DNA of 64,000 nt from Bog-950 sp964423405. GTDB lineage: Bacteria > Bacteroidota > Bacteroidia > Chitinophagales > LD1. Below are positions 1 through 9,633 of this stretch, piece by piece (within the stretch, counting starts at the first letter, position 1; each line of letters opens with the position of its first letter). The translations under genes and the position numbers were made by a program. The DNA is taken from NCBI GenBank assembly GCA_964423405.1, contig CAYREY010000003.1, positions 1 to 64,000 of the forward strand, in the 5' to 3' direction. The notes under the pieces were generated by a model. It was given only the letters and a program-made list of their open reading frames with translations. It did no database searches and was not told the origin of the DNA.

Positions 1-7
1 TATTAAA

Positions 8-42
8 TAAAAAACGGTTATGATTTTTCATCATAACCGTTT
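8..42 (-). terminator. Intrinsic terminator downstream of the tRNA-Leu fragment
   Basis: A perfect 12-bp inverted repeat (12-23 with 31-42, 7-nt loop) is followed on the minus strand by a run of T (positions 14 down to 8). It sits just past the tRNA 3' end and would terminate minus-strand transcription of the original tRNA gene. It is probably chromosomal DNA outside the island. Confidence 0.75.
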
Positions 43-51
43 GATTTTCAG

Positions 52-110
52 TACCGCGGGCGGGAATCGAACCCGCACGAAATTTAAGTTTCACAGGATT
101 TTAAGTCCTG
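52..110 (-). tRNA. 3' fragment of tRNA-Leu (UAA), island attachment site
   Basis: On the minus strand the segment reads as anticodon stem-loop (stem CAGGA/TCCTG, loop CTTAAAA, anticodon TAA), a class II variable arm with a GAAA/TTTC stem, a T arm (GCGGG, TTCGATT, CCCGC), the acceptor 3' strand CCGCGGT and discriminator A. CCA is not encoded. Upstream of the anticodon stem, beyond 110, no D arm or 5' acceptor strand follows, so the gene is cut exactly at the anticodon stem. This is the usual result of a tyrosine integrase recombining inside a tRNA gene. The intact copy, rebuilt with an element-supplied 3' end, should lie at the other end of the island. Confidence 0.85.
94..110. other. Probable integration core (att) within the anticodon arm
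   Basis: The anticodon arm is an inverted repeat CAGGA-N7-TCCTG. This is the geometry expected of tyrosine-recombinase core half-sites flanking a 7-bp crossover region. tRNA similarity stops at 110, the edge of this repeat, and the integrase gene starts 245 bases away. The assignment is inferred from geometry and position. Confidence 0.55.
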
Positions 111-226
111 ATTTTGGGGTGTTTTCAAGTTTCCTAAAGTTACCCTAAATTACCTTGAAACACAATACCAGTAAGGCTTTTAAGGTAATTTTAGGAAATT
201 TTAAAAACTGTTGAAAACTCCAAAAA

Positions 227-352
227 CTTGTACCAAAACCTGTACCTATATTCACGCAGGATTTAAAAGAAAAATGAAAAAAATATTTCAACCATTTTTT
301 ACACGCAGGAAGCATAATCCTGTGATTTAACTTGTACCTAACCTGTACCTAT
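227..352. repeat. Paired direct repeats upstream of the integrase (candidate arm sites)
   Basis: CTTGTACC-n-CCTGTACCTAT occurs at 227-249 and 331-352, giving four copies of YTGTACC. CACGCAGGA occurs at 253-261 and 302-310. The second of these continues as CAGGA-N7-TCCTG (306-322), the same geometry as the tRNA core. The 331-352 repeat ends two bases before the integrase ATG. Such repeats next to an integrase are typical of arm-type binding sites, and their overlap with the start region suggests autoregulation. Both roles are inferred. Positions 121-224 hold further imperfect inverted repeats (for example gttttcaa at 121-128 and ttgaaaac at 211-218). Confidence 0.55.
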
Positions 353-354
353 TT

Positions 355-1572
355 ATGGCAACTACAAAAGCGGTTTTATTAAAGCAAAAAACGAAGGCAG
401 ACGGCACCATCCCTATTTACGTTCGTATTTGTGAAGGGAACAAAGTGAAATTTATCAGCACCGGCTATTCAATTCCTGAAAAAGATTGGGACGATGAAGC
501 GCTTTGCGTTAAGCGCACCCATAGCAAAGCCGATGTTATTAATGCGGTGATACGGAAGAAGCATGCGCTAGTGGATCAAAAGGAGCTAAAAGTATTAGCC
601 GAGGATTCCAATTCCTCCGTGATTCAAGAACTAAATGACGGCAATAAAAAAACCGATCTCAATGATTTCTTTAAAATAGCTGATATCTTTTTCAAGGAAC
701 AGGAAAAGATGGGGAAATTTTCCAGGGTATCAGGAGATAGACCGCGTACAAATCACGTTAAAGCATTCGTTGGCAAGTCGCAGCTAAAATTTGAAGAAAT
801 AGATGTGGCTTTTCTTCGTCGCTTTCGATTATTTTTAAAAACGAAATACAAATGCTCTGAGCGCACAATTGTAAATCACCTGGTAGTTGTAAGAACACTT
901 TATAACCGTGCAATCCAGGAGAAAATAGTCAAGTCTGATCTTTACCCTTTTGGGAAAAGGGGAATCCAAATCAAATTTCCCGAAACCATTAAAATAGGCC
1001 TTAACGAACAAGAGGTTAAAAAAATTGAAGAAGCGGATTTTTCAAAGCTGCCTCATTTAGATCACGCTCGCAACGTATGGCTCTTTTCTTTTTACCTAGC
1101 AGGTATTAGAATTTCGGATGTATGCAGAATGAAATGGAAAGATTTGATTGATGATAGACTCACCTACCGCATGGGGAAAAATGCTAAAATCGTTTCCCTT
1201 AAGGTGCCTGAAAAAGCATTGGCTCTTTTAAAAAATTACAAGAATGCAGATAGCGAAATGGAAGACTACATTTTCCCGGAACTGAAGGAAGCCGATATAG
1301 AAAATCCGAAAGATATCTATATGAAAATAACCGGGGCAAATGCAAAGTTGAATCGAAATTTGAAAACCATCGGCGAGAAACTCGAAATTTCAAAGAAATT
1401 AACCTGCCACATTTCCCGCCATACGTTTGGTAATATTACCGGAGACAAAATAAGTCCTCAGATGCTACAAAAACTTTATCGACATACAGATATCAAAACG
1501 TCCATGGGCTACCAAGCCAATTTTATTCATAATGATGTGGATGATGCTTTGGAGAGTGTAATAAATTTTTGA
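355..1572 (+). CDS. Tyrosine-type site-specific integrase
   Basis: This 405-aa protein has the layout of Bacteroidota mobile-element integrases: an N-terminal arm-binding domain (about 1-90), a SAM-like core-binding domain (about 100-200), and a C-terminal catalytic domain. Catalytic motifs are visible: the first Arg in AGIRISD, the HISRH box (HxxR) and LYRHTDIKTSMGY with the second His and the nucleophilic Tyr. Length is normal for the family. It lies directly beside the truncated tRNA-Leu and reads into the island, so it probably catalyses integration and excision at that tRNA. Transcription may be self-limited by the repeats overlapping its start. I see no obvious excisionase beside it. 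Confidence 0.93.
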   Translation: MATTKAVLLKQKTKADGTIPIYVRICEGNKVKFISTGYSIPEKDWDDEALCVKRTHSKADVINAVIRKKHALVDQKELKVLAEDSNSSVIQELNDGNKKTDLNDFFKIADIFFKEQEKMGKFSRVSGDRPRTNHVKAFVGKSQLKFEEIDVAFLRRFRLFLKTKYKCSERTIVNHLVVVRTLYNRAIQEKIVKSDLYPFGKRGIQIKFPETIKIGLNEQEVKKIEEADFSKLPHLDHARNVWLFSFYLAGIRISDVCRMKWKDLIDDRLTYRMGKNAKIVSLKVPEKALALLKNYKNADSEMEDYIFPELKEADIENPKDIYMKITGANAKLNRNLKTIGEKLEISKKLTCHISRHTFGNITGDKISPQMLQKLYRHTDIKTSMGYQANFIHNDVDDALESVINF

Positions 1573-1610
1573 TAAAAAAATGCTTTACAGCAATATGACC
1601 AACGCTGATT

Positions 1611-2870
1611 TTAAGTTTCCTTCATCCAGACTGCAATTTGATCTTGTATTTGCGTTTGCCATACTTTAACTCGGGACTCTACTGCTAACGTGATTATACT
1701 ACATTCCTTAGGTAGTTTTTCGCCGGTGAACTTATCCAAATATGAACCTTTCAGTATAGAGGTTTGACTTCCCGGATATAACAGCGCCACTTTACGGGCA
1801 TCGTAGTAATCATGATAAACAAACATTTGGCGTAAGTCGGAGGGCGACGGATTATATCCCTCTATGTTCTTCCACTTGGTATCTATGACTACGCAGTTTG
1901 TCCTATCTTTATTTATTACAATATCCGGCCGCATTTTAGAACGATAACCATTTACAGGTTGCCAGAAAAATTTGGAGGTCTGGGCAGTTACCGTCGCATT
2001 TCCATCCATTTTTTTGCGCAAACTTACATACACAAATTGCTCCCATAACCTATTCATATCAAACATTAAAGCCACTACGCTATTTCTGCCCCTTACAACA
2101 TCGGGATGATATTGCAGGAGTAGCAACTTTGCAATTTCAATCGCTCTTTTATAAGATTGATTTTTCCTGCCAAATACCAACTTATTAAAAGTAGCAGAGC
2201 TAACTTTCAAATCAGGCATCTCAGGAAAATGAAGAAGCAACGCACCAATCCGCCCATGCAACCCTGTATTCGTATTTATTTGTTGCAGCAGGCAAATAGT
2301 TTTATACAAAATGCAATGCAACACATGTTTAACATCATAATTGGTGTAGCGCACATAAAATCGTTCCTGATGGGCGTTGTTTTGCTGTATGTTTTTTGAA
2401 AAGACCAAGCTACCCTTTAAAGCAGTTAGGTTTCCCTCCTTCTTCCGATATTGCTTAATCAATCCATTATGTAGCAGATATTCCGTTTCCTTAATAAACA
2501 TTTCGAAATAAAGATCCAGAATCGTGTTAGGTTTCAGTTTTAGTTTGCTTTCGCTGGTAGCTTCAATCTCAAAACTGCCTACAGCCTTCAGCATGCTAAT
2601 AAGAATCTTCCGCCATGTATCTTCCTCGTCTTTTCGGTTAATATTCTTATCAGCCTTCGGCAATACTTCTATTATTGTATCGCCAATTTGTATTACCCCT
2701 ACATGTTCGTTAAACTGCACTCCGTTGTAGCGCAAACTAAAATAAGGCACTCCATTACCGTAATAACTCTGCAGCGCCTTAAACTGATCCTTAGTTATTC
2801 GCTTTTCACCCTTATCAAAACGGAGGGTCTCGTGCTCAAATACAGTAATATGATTGTTTCCCTTACGCAA
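1611..2870 (-). CDS. mcrC: McrC-family nuclease subunit of a McrBC-type restriction system
   Basis: This 419-aa protein resembles McrC: a beta-rich N-terminal half and a C-terminal PD-(D/E)xK nuclease. The nuclease motif is visible as RPDIVI followed by VVIDTKWK (D...DxK). McrC cleaves DNA when recruited by the McrB GTPase ring on methylated DNA. The start is a TTG at 2870-2868, overlapping the McrB stop region by 8 bases. No in-frame ATG occurs near the N-terminus, so translational coupling is likely. It is the last gene of the minus-strand defence stack. Confidence 0.88.
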   Translation of the reverse strand: MRKGNNHITVFEHETLRFDKGEKRITKDQFKALQSYYGNGVPYFSLRYNGVQFNEHVGVIQIGDTIIEVLPKADKNINRKDEEDTWRKILISMLKAVGSFEIEATSESKLKLKPNTILDLYFEMFIKETEYLLHNGLIKQYRKKEGNLTALKGSLVFSKNIQQNNAHQERFYVRYTNYDVKHVLHCILYKTICLLQQINTNTGLHGRIGALLLHFPEMPDLKVSSATFNKLVFGRKNQSYKRAIEIAKLLLLQYHPDVVRGRNSVVALMFDMNRLWEQFVYVSLRKKMDGNATVTAQTSKFFWQPVNGYRSKMRPDIVINKDRTNCVVIDTKWKNIEGYNPSPSDLRQMFVYHDYYDARKVALLYPGSQTSILKGSYLDKFTGEKLPKECSIITLAVESRVKVWQTQIQDQIAVWMKET

Positions 2871-5757
2871 TGTCTTGTTTCAATAACAGTTGGATAGCCT
2901 TCTCAAAACTCATTTCAACGTCTTTATCTTTCCTTTTAATACTATACTTTCCTATAAGGTTGCTGTAATCCACCATCTCGTACACCTCCTTATCATCAAA
3001 ATCATCAGCACTTTCTGAATTAAAATCTGCGAATGCATGATCCTTTTTATCCCATTCCTTTCTCCTCACAAAACCTTCGCCCAGAACAAGGCCTATTTTG
3101 CCATAATCACCAAAAAAGTATTCCTGCAACAGTGGAATAACCTGCTTTTGAAATGTGTTCTGCAAACTTTCAAAGCTTGTTACCTTCATAAAATAACTAT
3201 GGCCAATCCGGTGATCCTTATCTAATAATTTTTCGAGACGCTGATTAACAGTATCAAGAATACGAACAGTAGTAGGGCGGATTCCTGATTCTATTAATAA
3301 CTGCAAATATTCAGTATTAGACCAGTTATCCTTCCATAGCCTATCAACCTTATCTTTAAGAGCATTAAATTCTGTCAATTCCATTAGTTCCTCGAATCCT
3401 GCGGCAGCTATTTTGTAATTAACGTCTTCCCAACCAACATTGTGATGTTTAACTAAAATTTCTGCGAAAGCCTTATGAAATGCCTGCGCAATAAATTCGC
3501 CGCTCGGCTGCATTTCCACAAACGAAAATCGTCTTCTCAAGGCCGCATCCAATGCCTCTACGCTCCTATCGGCGGTGTTCATTGTGCCTATGATATGCAG
3601 GTTTGCTGGAACCCCAAAGCTCTTTTTACTATAGGGTAGGGTAACTGTAAGTGCCTCATCCCTACCAATACGCTTATCTTCTTCAATCAGTGTAATAAGT
3701 TCTCCGAATATTTGCGAAACGTTTCCTCGGTTTATTTCATCTATAATCAGTACAAAGTTCTGTTCACTCTTAGCAGTTGATGAATAATTATACTTAGTTT
3801 CTAAATAAGTAATAACACCCCGGAAGTAGCCGTTCCAACCGACAAACATTTCTTCCCCATTAATCTGCTTCTGAATATTCTCCTTTGTAAGCGTTCCTTG
3901 CTTCTCTTTATTAGCACCTGTATGAAGTGTAAGATTGTCATTATTGTTTAAAGATATTGAAAACTCCTTGCCGGTAGGTGTTTTAAGTATAAGCATATCC
4001 ATACCACCCAACTCCTCTTTCAGTTTGTTATAGGCTGCATTAAAGTCTACTTGGTTCGGGGTTAAGGCATTTTCACATACTTTCATAAAAATACCCGGTT
4101 CAACGTTATAGGTCACCTTCCCTGCTATTGTTTCTGGTTTAATGCCTTCAATAAAATCCTCGTAGCTAAGGCTTTGGTGAAAAGTAGTGAATACAATCTG
4201 GCCCTCTTTCAGTTTAGCATCAAAGATCTTCTTTATATCCTTGCGGCTTTTCCCTTTAAGGTCTACGCCGGTTATCTCTAGTGCCTTATTAATTGTAGTA
4301 TATGTTTTACCAGTGCCCGGAGGGCCAAAAAGGATTTGGTTAAGAGGCTTGGGTGCCATAGTTGTTTGAGTTTTTTTAACGGCTACATTACCGGCTGTGT
4401 TTAATAACGCATCAATTTTATTTATAAGACTGGGGTCTTTTAGTTCGTGAATAGTAGTCTGCAACCCTTCTCTATTACTGAAGTTAGGTTGATTAAGGCT
4501 CCAGCTAACATTCATTTGATGAGGAAAACTTCCCTTCTTCTCAAAATCATATTCATCAGCAACAATACCGATAGCCAATACCGTCATACCATTTTGTGCA
4601 ACCGCCACATCACCTACCTTTATGTCATTATAAAAATGAAACACCTCACGAGCCTTTTTTGATAGCGTCCGTGAGTCGTTCTTATAGTAGTCTTTTTGTC
4701 GCATTATTTTCGCAACGTCTTCCTTACTTTTAATTTCCTCCTCATTCAAGTCACCAAGCCGTGGCCAACCAATGCAGATTTTACCATCGGCTTTCATATC
4801 TTCCCAATAGCTCGACTTATCATCGGTTGTACCTACACGCCAATAATTTCTTAAAGCTCCTAAACGCTTATCTAAAGATTGATACAAAATATCCTGGGCC
4901 AATAATTTGTGGCTTGGATCAGAAAACAGACCCGCCGTGTTTTTATTGACCAAATCAATCAACTCGAGGTCATCGACTATATAATCCTCTATAAATTCAT
5001 TGATCAGGTCAAGATAGTGGACATACTTGTCACCCTTTTTCCTGCCTTTTATACCTAAAAGCCGGCAATATTTCTGATAAAAAGAATCTTTATAAAAGGG
5101 GTACACATCCGGATTATGATAAGCCAAAAAGGTAGCCATCGTGCGCTCATCCTGGTGATGCGAGAACTTCTCCTCGGGAATCAGTTGCCGATATAATTTC
5201 AATGTATCAGAACTAAAAATTTTTATTCTAAACTCAAGCGAAGTTTGCTCATTATATAAAGCCCGGAAACAGTCACGGTATTGTTCTGTTCTGTCTTTCG
5301 CTATGTGATGTACAACGCTTATTCCAACGGGATATATCAGATTGCCGAAATCAATAGCTTTTATTTCCTCATAAAAATTTGCCGCATTAGTATCAGGTCT
5401 GCCTTTAAACCGGTTAAGAAGTTGCCACTTGTAAACTTCACCAATTAATCCATTGGTTCGCACGTGAGTTTTATAACTCCTAATCAGCTCCTTTACTGGA
5501 TCCTCATTTTTATCGCTTATACTAAACCCCATTTTCTCTAGATAGGAGTTGGTAGCCTTCCCCCCGCCATATTCCCACACCTTTTCTCCATTCATTTGTT
5601 CATGCGCATAACGCATTACTTCCTTGGGAGGAAATTTCTTCCCGTTTATTTCAACATTCCAGCGGGTGGGTGCATTAAGTTCTAGATTACTGCCATCAAT
5701 TTTTTCTATAGCCTGCAAAACATGATCGCGGGTGATATTTCCGGGGATAAAAGCCAT
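2863..5757 (-). CDS. mcrB: McrB-family AAA+ GTPase with extra N-terminal recognition domains
   Basis: This 964-aa protein is longer than E. coli McrB. The C-terminal half is the AAA+ motor: Walker A GPPGTGKT near residue 478, Walker B LIIDEINRG near 670, sensor GTMNTADRS near 720 and an arginine-finger region ALRRRF. The N-terminus resembles the head domain of ScoMcrA-type restriction proteins. A segment near 300-450 (beginning NYWRVGTTDD) looks like an EVE/PUA-type base-reading domain, which would set target specificity, probably a modified base. It sits 68 bases downstream of the HNH gene and directly upstream of mcrC. Domain assignments in the N-terminal half are inference. Confidence 0.88.
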   Translation of the reverse strand: MAFIPGNITRDHVLQAIEKIDGSNLELNAPTRWNVEINGKKFPPKEVMRYAHEQMNGEKVWEYGGGKATNSYLEKMGFSISDKNEDPVKELIRSYKTHVRTNGLIGEVYKWQLLNRFKGRPDTNAANFYEEIKAIDFGNLIYPVGISVVHHIAKDRTEQYRDCFRALYNEQTSLEFRIKIFSSDTLKLYRQLIPEEKFSHHQDERTMATFLAYHNPDVYPFYKDSFYQKYCRLLGIKGRKKGDKYVHYLDLINEFIEDYIVDDLELIDLVNKNTAGLFSDPSHKLLAQDILYQSLDKRLGALRNYWRVGTTDDKSSYWEDMKADGKICIGWPRLGDLNEEEIKSKEDVAKIMRQKDYYKNDSRTLSKKAREVFHFYNDIKVGDVAVAQNGMTVLAIGIVADEYDFEKKGSFPHQMNVSWSLNQPNFSNREGLQTTIHELKDPSLINKIDALLNTAGNVAVKKTQTTMAPKPLNQILFGPPGTGKTYTTINKALEITGVDLKGKSRKDIKKIFDAKLKEGQIVFTTFHQSLSYEDFIEGIKPETIAGKVTYNVEPGIFMKVCENALTPNQVDFNAAYNKLKEELGGMDMLILKTPTGKEFSISLNNNDNLTLHTGANKEKQGTLTKENIQKQINGEEMFVGWNGYFRGVITYLETKYNYSSTAKSEQNFVLIIDEINRGNVSQIFGELITLIEEDKRIGRDEALTVTLPYSKKSFGVPANLHIIGTMNTADRSVEALDAALRRRFSFVEMQPSGEFIAQAFHKAFAEILVKHHNVGWEDVNYKIAAAGFEELMELTEFNALKDKVDRLWKDNWSNTEYLQLLIESGIRPTTVRILDTVNQRLEKLLDKDHRIGHSYFMKVTSFESLQNTFQKQVIPLLQEYFFGDYGKIGLVLGEGFVRRKEWDKKDHAFADFNSESADDFDDKEVYEMVDYSNLIGKYSIKRKDKDVEMSFEKAIQLLLKQDIA

Positions 5758-5825
5758 TGTTAGGTTAATTTCGGTTTTGCAACTATCAGTTTATCGACCG
5801 GGTTAATTGTTAGTTTACTTTCGAG

Positions 5826-6800
5826 TTAAATCAATCCTACTTGCCTTGCAATATCCTGAGTAAATTTTGCCATTGGCCTTTTATGAATATCACGTACATC
5901 AACATAATTCCCAACAACCAAGCGGCTAAGCATAGGACCTTTATGACTATATAATTTCCCCAACGATGCTCTCAATTGGTTAATATATGCCTTATTATAA
6001 ATAATTGATTTTAGAACTATCTCTTCAGCTACGTCCTTTTGCTGATTATAAATACCTTCAACAGCAAAAGCTTCATTAAAGCCAGAAGTTGCAGGTTCGT
6101 GAAATTTTATTTTTAATGCATCCTGAGTTCCATTTACCCGATATTTCACCAACGATTCTTTTTCAATTTCAAAATAAAACTGGCATTTAGTAAAATCTTT
6201 AAAATTTCCGGAGTACAATTGAAAATTGACTGTATCGTCACTACTCTTACTGTTATTACATGACCCACAAACCGGATATAGATTATAGAAGGAAATACTG
6301 AAGCATGGGTATTTTGATTTGGGGTAATAATGGTCGACCTGAAATTTTGCACTTTTCGTACCATCCAGCTTTTCTACGGTAAGAGCAAATTGAGAATTGC
6401 AATAAACGCACGCTCTAATTCCCATTTGCTCAAAATACTTTGGATAAAAATCATCTCTAAGGTCACTATATCCCATTCTCTTTATAAGCTCATTTCTAAA
6501 AAGTTTGTGCGTATTACTTTTGATAGCTTCTGAATCAATAATTTTATTAAACCGCTCCTTATACTTTTCCAAATTTGAGTTATCCGAAAATGCAATCTTC
6601 TCAAATTCTCCAGTCAAAAGCTTTAGATATGCTACCTCTTCTGAAGATAAAGGAAGGGCTTTGGGTTGTCGGTCTACTATTCTCGTCGGCGTAACCATGA
6701 AATTTTCTACTTCATTCTTTTTTGAAGTGATCAGAGCATCAACATCCAATTCCTTCTGTTTAAAAAGAGTTTCTACTATTTTCTCGTTTATTGCAATCAT
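5826..6800 (-). CDS. HNH endonuclease, PtuB-like partner of the upstream ATPase
   Basis: This 324-aa protein has an HNH/treble-clef nuclease core: CVYC near residue 131, the catalytic DHYYPKSKYP near 155, the central Asn in FYNLYPVCGSCN and the second CxxC near 176. The start overlaps the end of the ATPase gene in an ATGA arrangement (4 bases), so the two are translationally coupled. An ATPase plus HNH pair is the composition of Septu (PtuA/PtuB) phage defence and of several retron effectors. I infer a Septu-like role. No retron RT lies beside this pair; the retron in this window is 18 kb away. Confidence 0.82.
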   Translation of the reverse strand: MIAINEKIVETLFKQKELDVDALITSKKNEVENFMVTPTRIVDRQPKALPLSSEEVAYLKLLTGEFEKIAFSDNSNLEKYKERFNKIIDSEAIKSNTHKLFRNELIKRMGYSDLRDDFYPKYFEQMGIRACVYCNSQFALTVEKLDGTKSAKFQVDHYYPKSKYPCFSISFYNLYPVCGSCNNSKSSDDTVNFQLYSGNFKDFTKCQFYFEIEKESLVKYRVNGTQDALKIKFHEPATSGFNEAFAVEGIYNQQKDVAEEIVLKSIIYNKAYINQLRASLGKLYSHKGPMLSRLVVGNYVDVRDIHKRPMAKFTQDIARQVGLI

Positions 6801-8827
6801 TTTTCTTTAAACTTTTTTTTCTTTAGTTTTTGTAGACGTTCTATTTCGGCATCTATTCTAGTCACATCTCCAAACCCCTCAATATACAGCTCTTTTAAAT
6901 CCTCCCTTATTATCGGTTCATCAATCATTTCAATAAACTGCCACGGATCTCCGCCCTTCCATTCCTTTCCTTTCTTGATAAAATCAATCAGTTCATTAAT
7001 CTTTGTTCTGGCATATTCACCCATAAAACTCCCACCTAAAAAAAAGTCGTTGGCCAGGATATCGTTAATATTCGCTGCAAAAGTTAACAATGGCGGATGC
7101 TCCTTAGGAGGCCCATCTAATTGAAGTCTCAAGATGTTTGTATTCGGTATATCTGAAAGAATGAAAGGAGAATGTGTAACAAACAAAATATTAATCCCTG
7201 CTATCTGGTTCAGACCATCTGGACTTATCTTCTCCAGATATTTAAGCAAATCAAAAATATAGGTCCGTTGCCAATCTGGATGATAGTACATCTCTATTTC
7301 ATCCAAAATCAGATTGATATAACGGTAGCTAACAAGTTTGCTACCCGTATCTTTTAATTTTTGCTCCTCGACAGAGTTTAAGTTTATTAAATGATATACA
7401 ATGGAACTAAGGCTATATATACGTTGCTTTTCGCCACTGCTAAGAGAACCAACGGATAGCTCTGCGTTACCGGGTAAAACATCAACAGTAAAAAAAGATG
7501 GCATCGCCATCATGTAGGTATTAATGTAAATCCCCTCGTTCTCATATAAACTTTTAATTTTCTCAATTGCCCTGGAGTATGCCTCAATGTCCATTTGAAA
7601 TGGATAATCAAAACCAACCTTAACGCTCTTGTAAATTAACTCGTAATGCTTAATATGAAGAATAGCCCCTTTTAACTTAAAGGTAATATGACTATTGTCA
7701 CTTTTTATTTTTTCTAAAAGTGCCTTAATATTTTTTAAGCCCCTGTCCTTCTCTGACCTAAAAGCTTGGTATAACGGGTAAACCCACACTATTTTTTTAA
7801 GCTTGTTCCAAACGTATTTAATAACAAGATCACTATAATAACCCTTTCCGTCAGTGCCGGTTTTTAACTCCAAGTTAAAAACCTCTTGAATCGCCTCAAC
7901 AATCTCCTTTCTGTGCCCATCCATTAAAATTGCATCGTTAAGTGATGTCGCGTTTTTAACCAGATCATCATCAATTTTTTCAAAGTAACTGCGGTTATAT
8001 TCTACCTCAAACGTTTTTGCGATTTTTCCGTTAGCAAGGTTTCGCAAACTTTTTTCCGGTTCTGAATCGAGCTTCTCGAGTACCACTGCTTGAAGCCTTC
8101 TTGACAGCAAATGCTTTTCCCTATTAATATCAATGTTACCATCATGTCTCATGGGGTTTAAAACTATTGGAGTCTGATACCCGTCATTTTTATGAAACAA
8201 CGGATTTATCCATTCACCGACTTCCAATGCATTTAACGCATATTGCGAGTAGTTGATGACCAATGTGTAAAAAAAATCGCTCAAATCTTCAATTCGCGTC
8301 ACAGGTCGCCATGCATTTACTGGTTCAGCACTACTTTGGCCTTCCACTAACTCAAACTTTTGTTGCTTAATTTGTCCGCCTTTTACCTGTAGAATATAAT
8401 GACTTTTATCATCAGTTGTATACAGCAATTCTATATCAATACATGTATCAATTTGATATGGCCTACTGTTTTCATCTTCCAGTAATCCGAACGTACAGCC
8501 CAGATTATAGTTAATCCAGTATATGAGTTCAATCAAAGTACTTTTACCTGAACCGTTTTCACCAACAATAGCATTTATGCTTACCGGTATTTTTTTTACA
8601 CCCCGCAATTTAAGACTGTACAAATCAATTCCGTTATATAGGTCACGTTGAATTACACTAAAATCTTTATTAGGGAATGAATAACTATTATAAAGCCGGT
8701 AAACAGTGTTTTGAGCCAAATTTTTAAGATATTTAATGGCAACACCTTTTGTACTATGGTTAAGCCAATTAGCCATAGACAGATCCCCAGTTCCAGTTTT
8801 CAGAGCGATTATCTTAAATGATCCCAT
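6797..8827 (-). CDS. ABC/SMC-type AAA ATPase, PtuA-like
   Basis: From the ATG at 8827 this is 676 aa; the open frame extends to a TTG at 8860, but the ATG is preferred. Walker A GENGSGKST is near residue 88, the ABC signature LSSGEKQ near 460, Walker B LILDEIEMYYHP near 505, and the switch His in FVTHSPFILSD follows. A long insertion between Walker A and the signature is typical of OLD/RecF-type defence ATPases. It is coupled to the HNH gene by a 4-base overlap. In Septu systems the ATPase scaffolds and controls the HNH nuclease. Which trigger it senses is not visible. Confidence 0.82.
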   Translation of the reverse strand: MGSFKIIALKTGTGDLSMANWLNHSTKGVAIKYLKNLAQNTVYRLYNSYSFPNKDFSVIQRDLYNGIDLYSLKLRGVKKIPVSINAIVGENGSGKSTLIELIYWINYNLGCTFGLLEDENSRPYQIDTCIDIELLYTTDDKSHYILQVKGGQIKQQKFELVEGQSSAEPVNAWRPVTRIEDLSDFFYTLVINYSQYALNALEVGEWINPLFHKNDGYQTPIVLNPMRHDGNIDINREKHLLSRRLQAVVLEKLDSEPEKSLRNLANGKIAKTFEVEYNRSYFEKIDDDLVKNATSLNDAILMDGHRKEIVEAIQEVFNLELKTGTDGKGYYSDLVIKYVWNKLKKIVWVYPLYQAFRSEKDRGLKNIKALLEKIKSDNSHITFKLKGAILHIKHYELIYKSVKVGFDYPFQMDIEAYSRAIEKIKSLYENEGIYINTYMMAMPSFFTVDVLPGNAELSVGSLSSGEKQRIYSLSSIVYHLINLNSVEEQKLKDTGSKLVSYRYINLILDEIEMYYHPDWQRTYIFDLLKYLEKISPDGLNQIAGINILFVTHSPFILSDIPNTNILRLQLDGPPKEHPPLLTFAANINDILANDFFLGGSFMGEYARTKINELIDFIKKGKEWKGGDPWQFIEMIDEPIIREDLKELYIEGFGDVTRIDAEIERLQKLKKKKFKEK

Positions 8828-8937
8828 AAATTTGTTTTTACTATAATTTCCGCTGTTCAAGGCTTCTTATGATATATAATCAATCAGTTCAAAAATTACC
8901 GGTGCTTTAATTAAGGGCGATTACTATTCATAATTAT

Positions 8938-9627
8938 CTATCCTACGACATCTAACCCACTCAAATCAACATCAAACCTACCAACCTGCCTTATATTATA
9001 CTTTATACAGTAGGCGTCATGATTTGCAACCGGCCTTCCATTCGTTAATAAGCAATTTGTCTTAAGCATTGTAAGTGAACTAAAATCCAATGATAATCTT
9101 GTCGCCAAGCTCGTTTCCAACGCATTTACCCTCTGCATAAAGGCATGAATCTGTTCTATCGACAGTGCATCGGAGTCATCATACTTAAACTTAGCATCCA
9201 TTATTAATTCAACCATTGTTTCATCCGGATCGTACGTTGAATTGTGCTTTTGAATTGAAATATCTGCTGCAATGGTAGTTCGGGGAGCGGTACTTAACTT
9301 AACTTTGGTCCCATAACAAACTTGGTACTTGTTTCTCGCATTTTTCTTATTCTCTATTCTAAAAAATGGCCATCCATTTTTTGGCGACGGAGCCTCAGGA
9401 AATATTTTATCCATTCTAGTGCCTGGCTCAAGCGTAATTTTATAATTTACTTTTAAATCTTCGAGCACTTTCATCAGACAATAGAACTCGTAAATCTTGT
9501 CCGCTCCTTTTTTTTCAGTTGCATCACTGGCCAATACCTTAAAATGTCCGAATGCCTTACCTGACGACTCCCACTTCGTCAACTTTTTAGTTGCTTCCTT
9601 AAGCCTTTTTAACTGAGCTTTAGTCAT
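8938..9627 (-). CDS. Uncharacterised protein with a PD-(D/E)xK-like signature
   Basis: I do not recognise this 229-aa protein as a named family. It has a basic helical N-terminus and a central stretch where an acidic residue in AADISI is followed by ELIMDAKFK. That spacing matches the D...(D/E)xK pattern of restriction-type nucleases. It follows the 274-aa gene by 6 bases and hsdS at some distance on the same strand, so it may be an accessory of the type I operon or form a two-gene unit with its neighbour. The nuclease assignment rests on one motif only. Confidence 0.6.
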   Translation of the reverse strand: MTKAQLKRLKEATKKLTKWESSGKAFGHFKVLASDATEKKGADKIYEFYCLMKVLEDLKVNYKITLEPGTRMDKIFPEAPSPKNGWPFFRIENKKNARNKYQVCYGTKVKLSTAPRTTIAADISIQKHNSTYDPDETMVELIMDAKFKYDDSDALSIEQIHAFMQRVNALETSLATRLSLDFSSLTMLKTNCLLTNGRPVANHDAYCIKYNIRQVGRFDVDLSGLDVVG

Positions 9628-9633
9628 ATAGAA

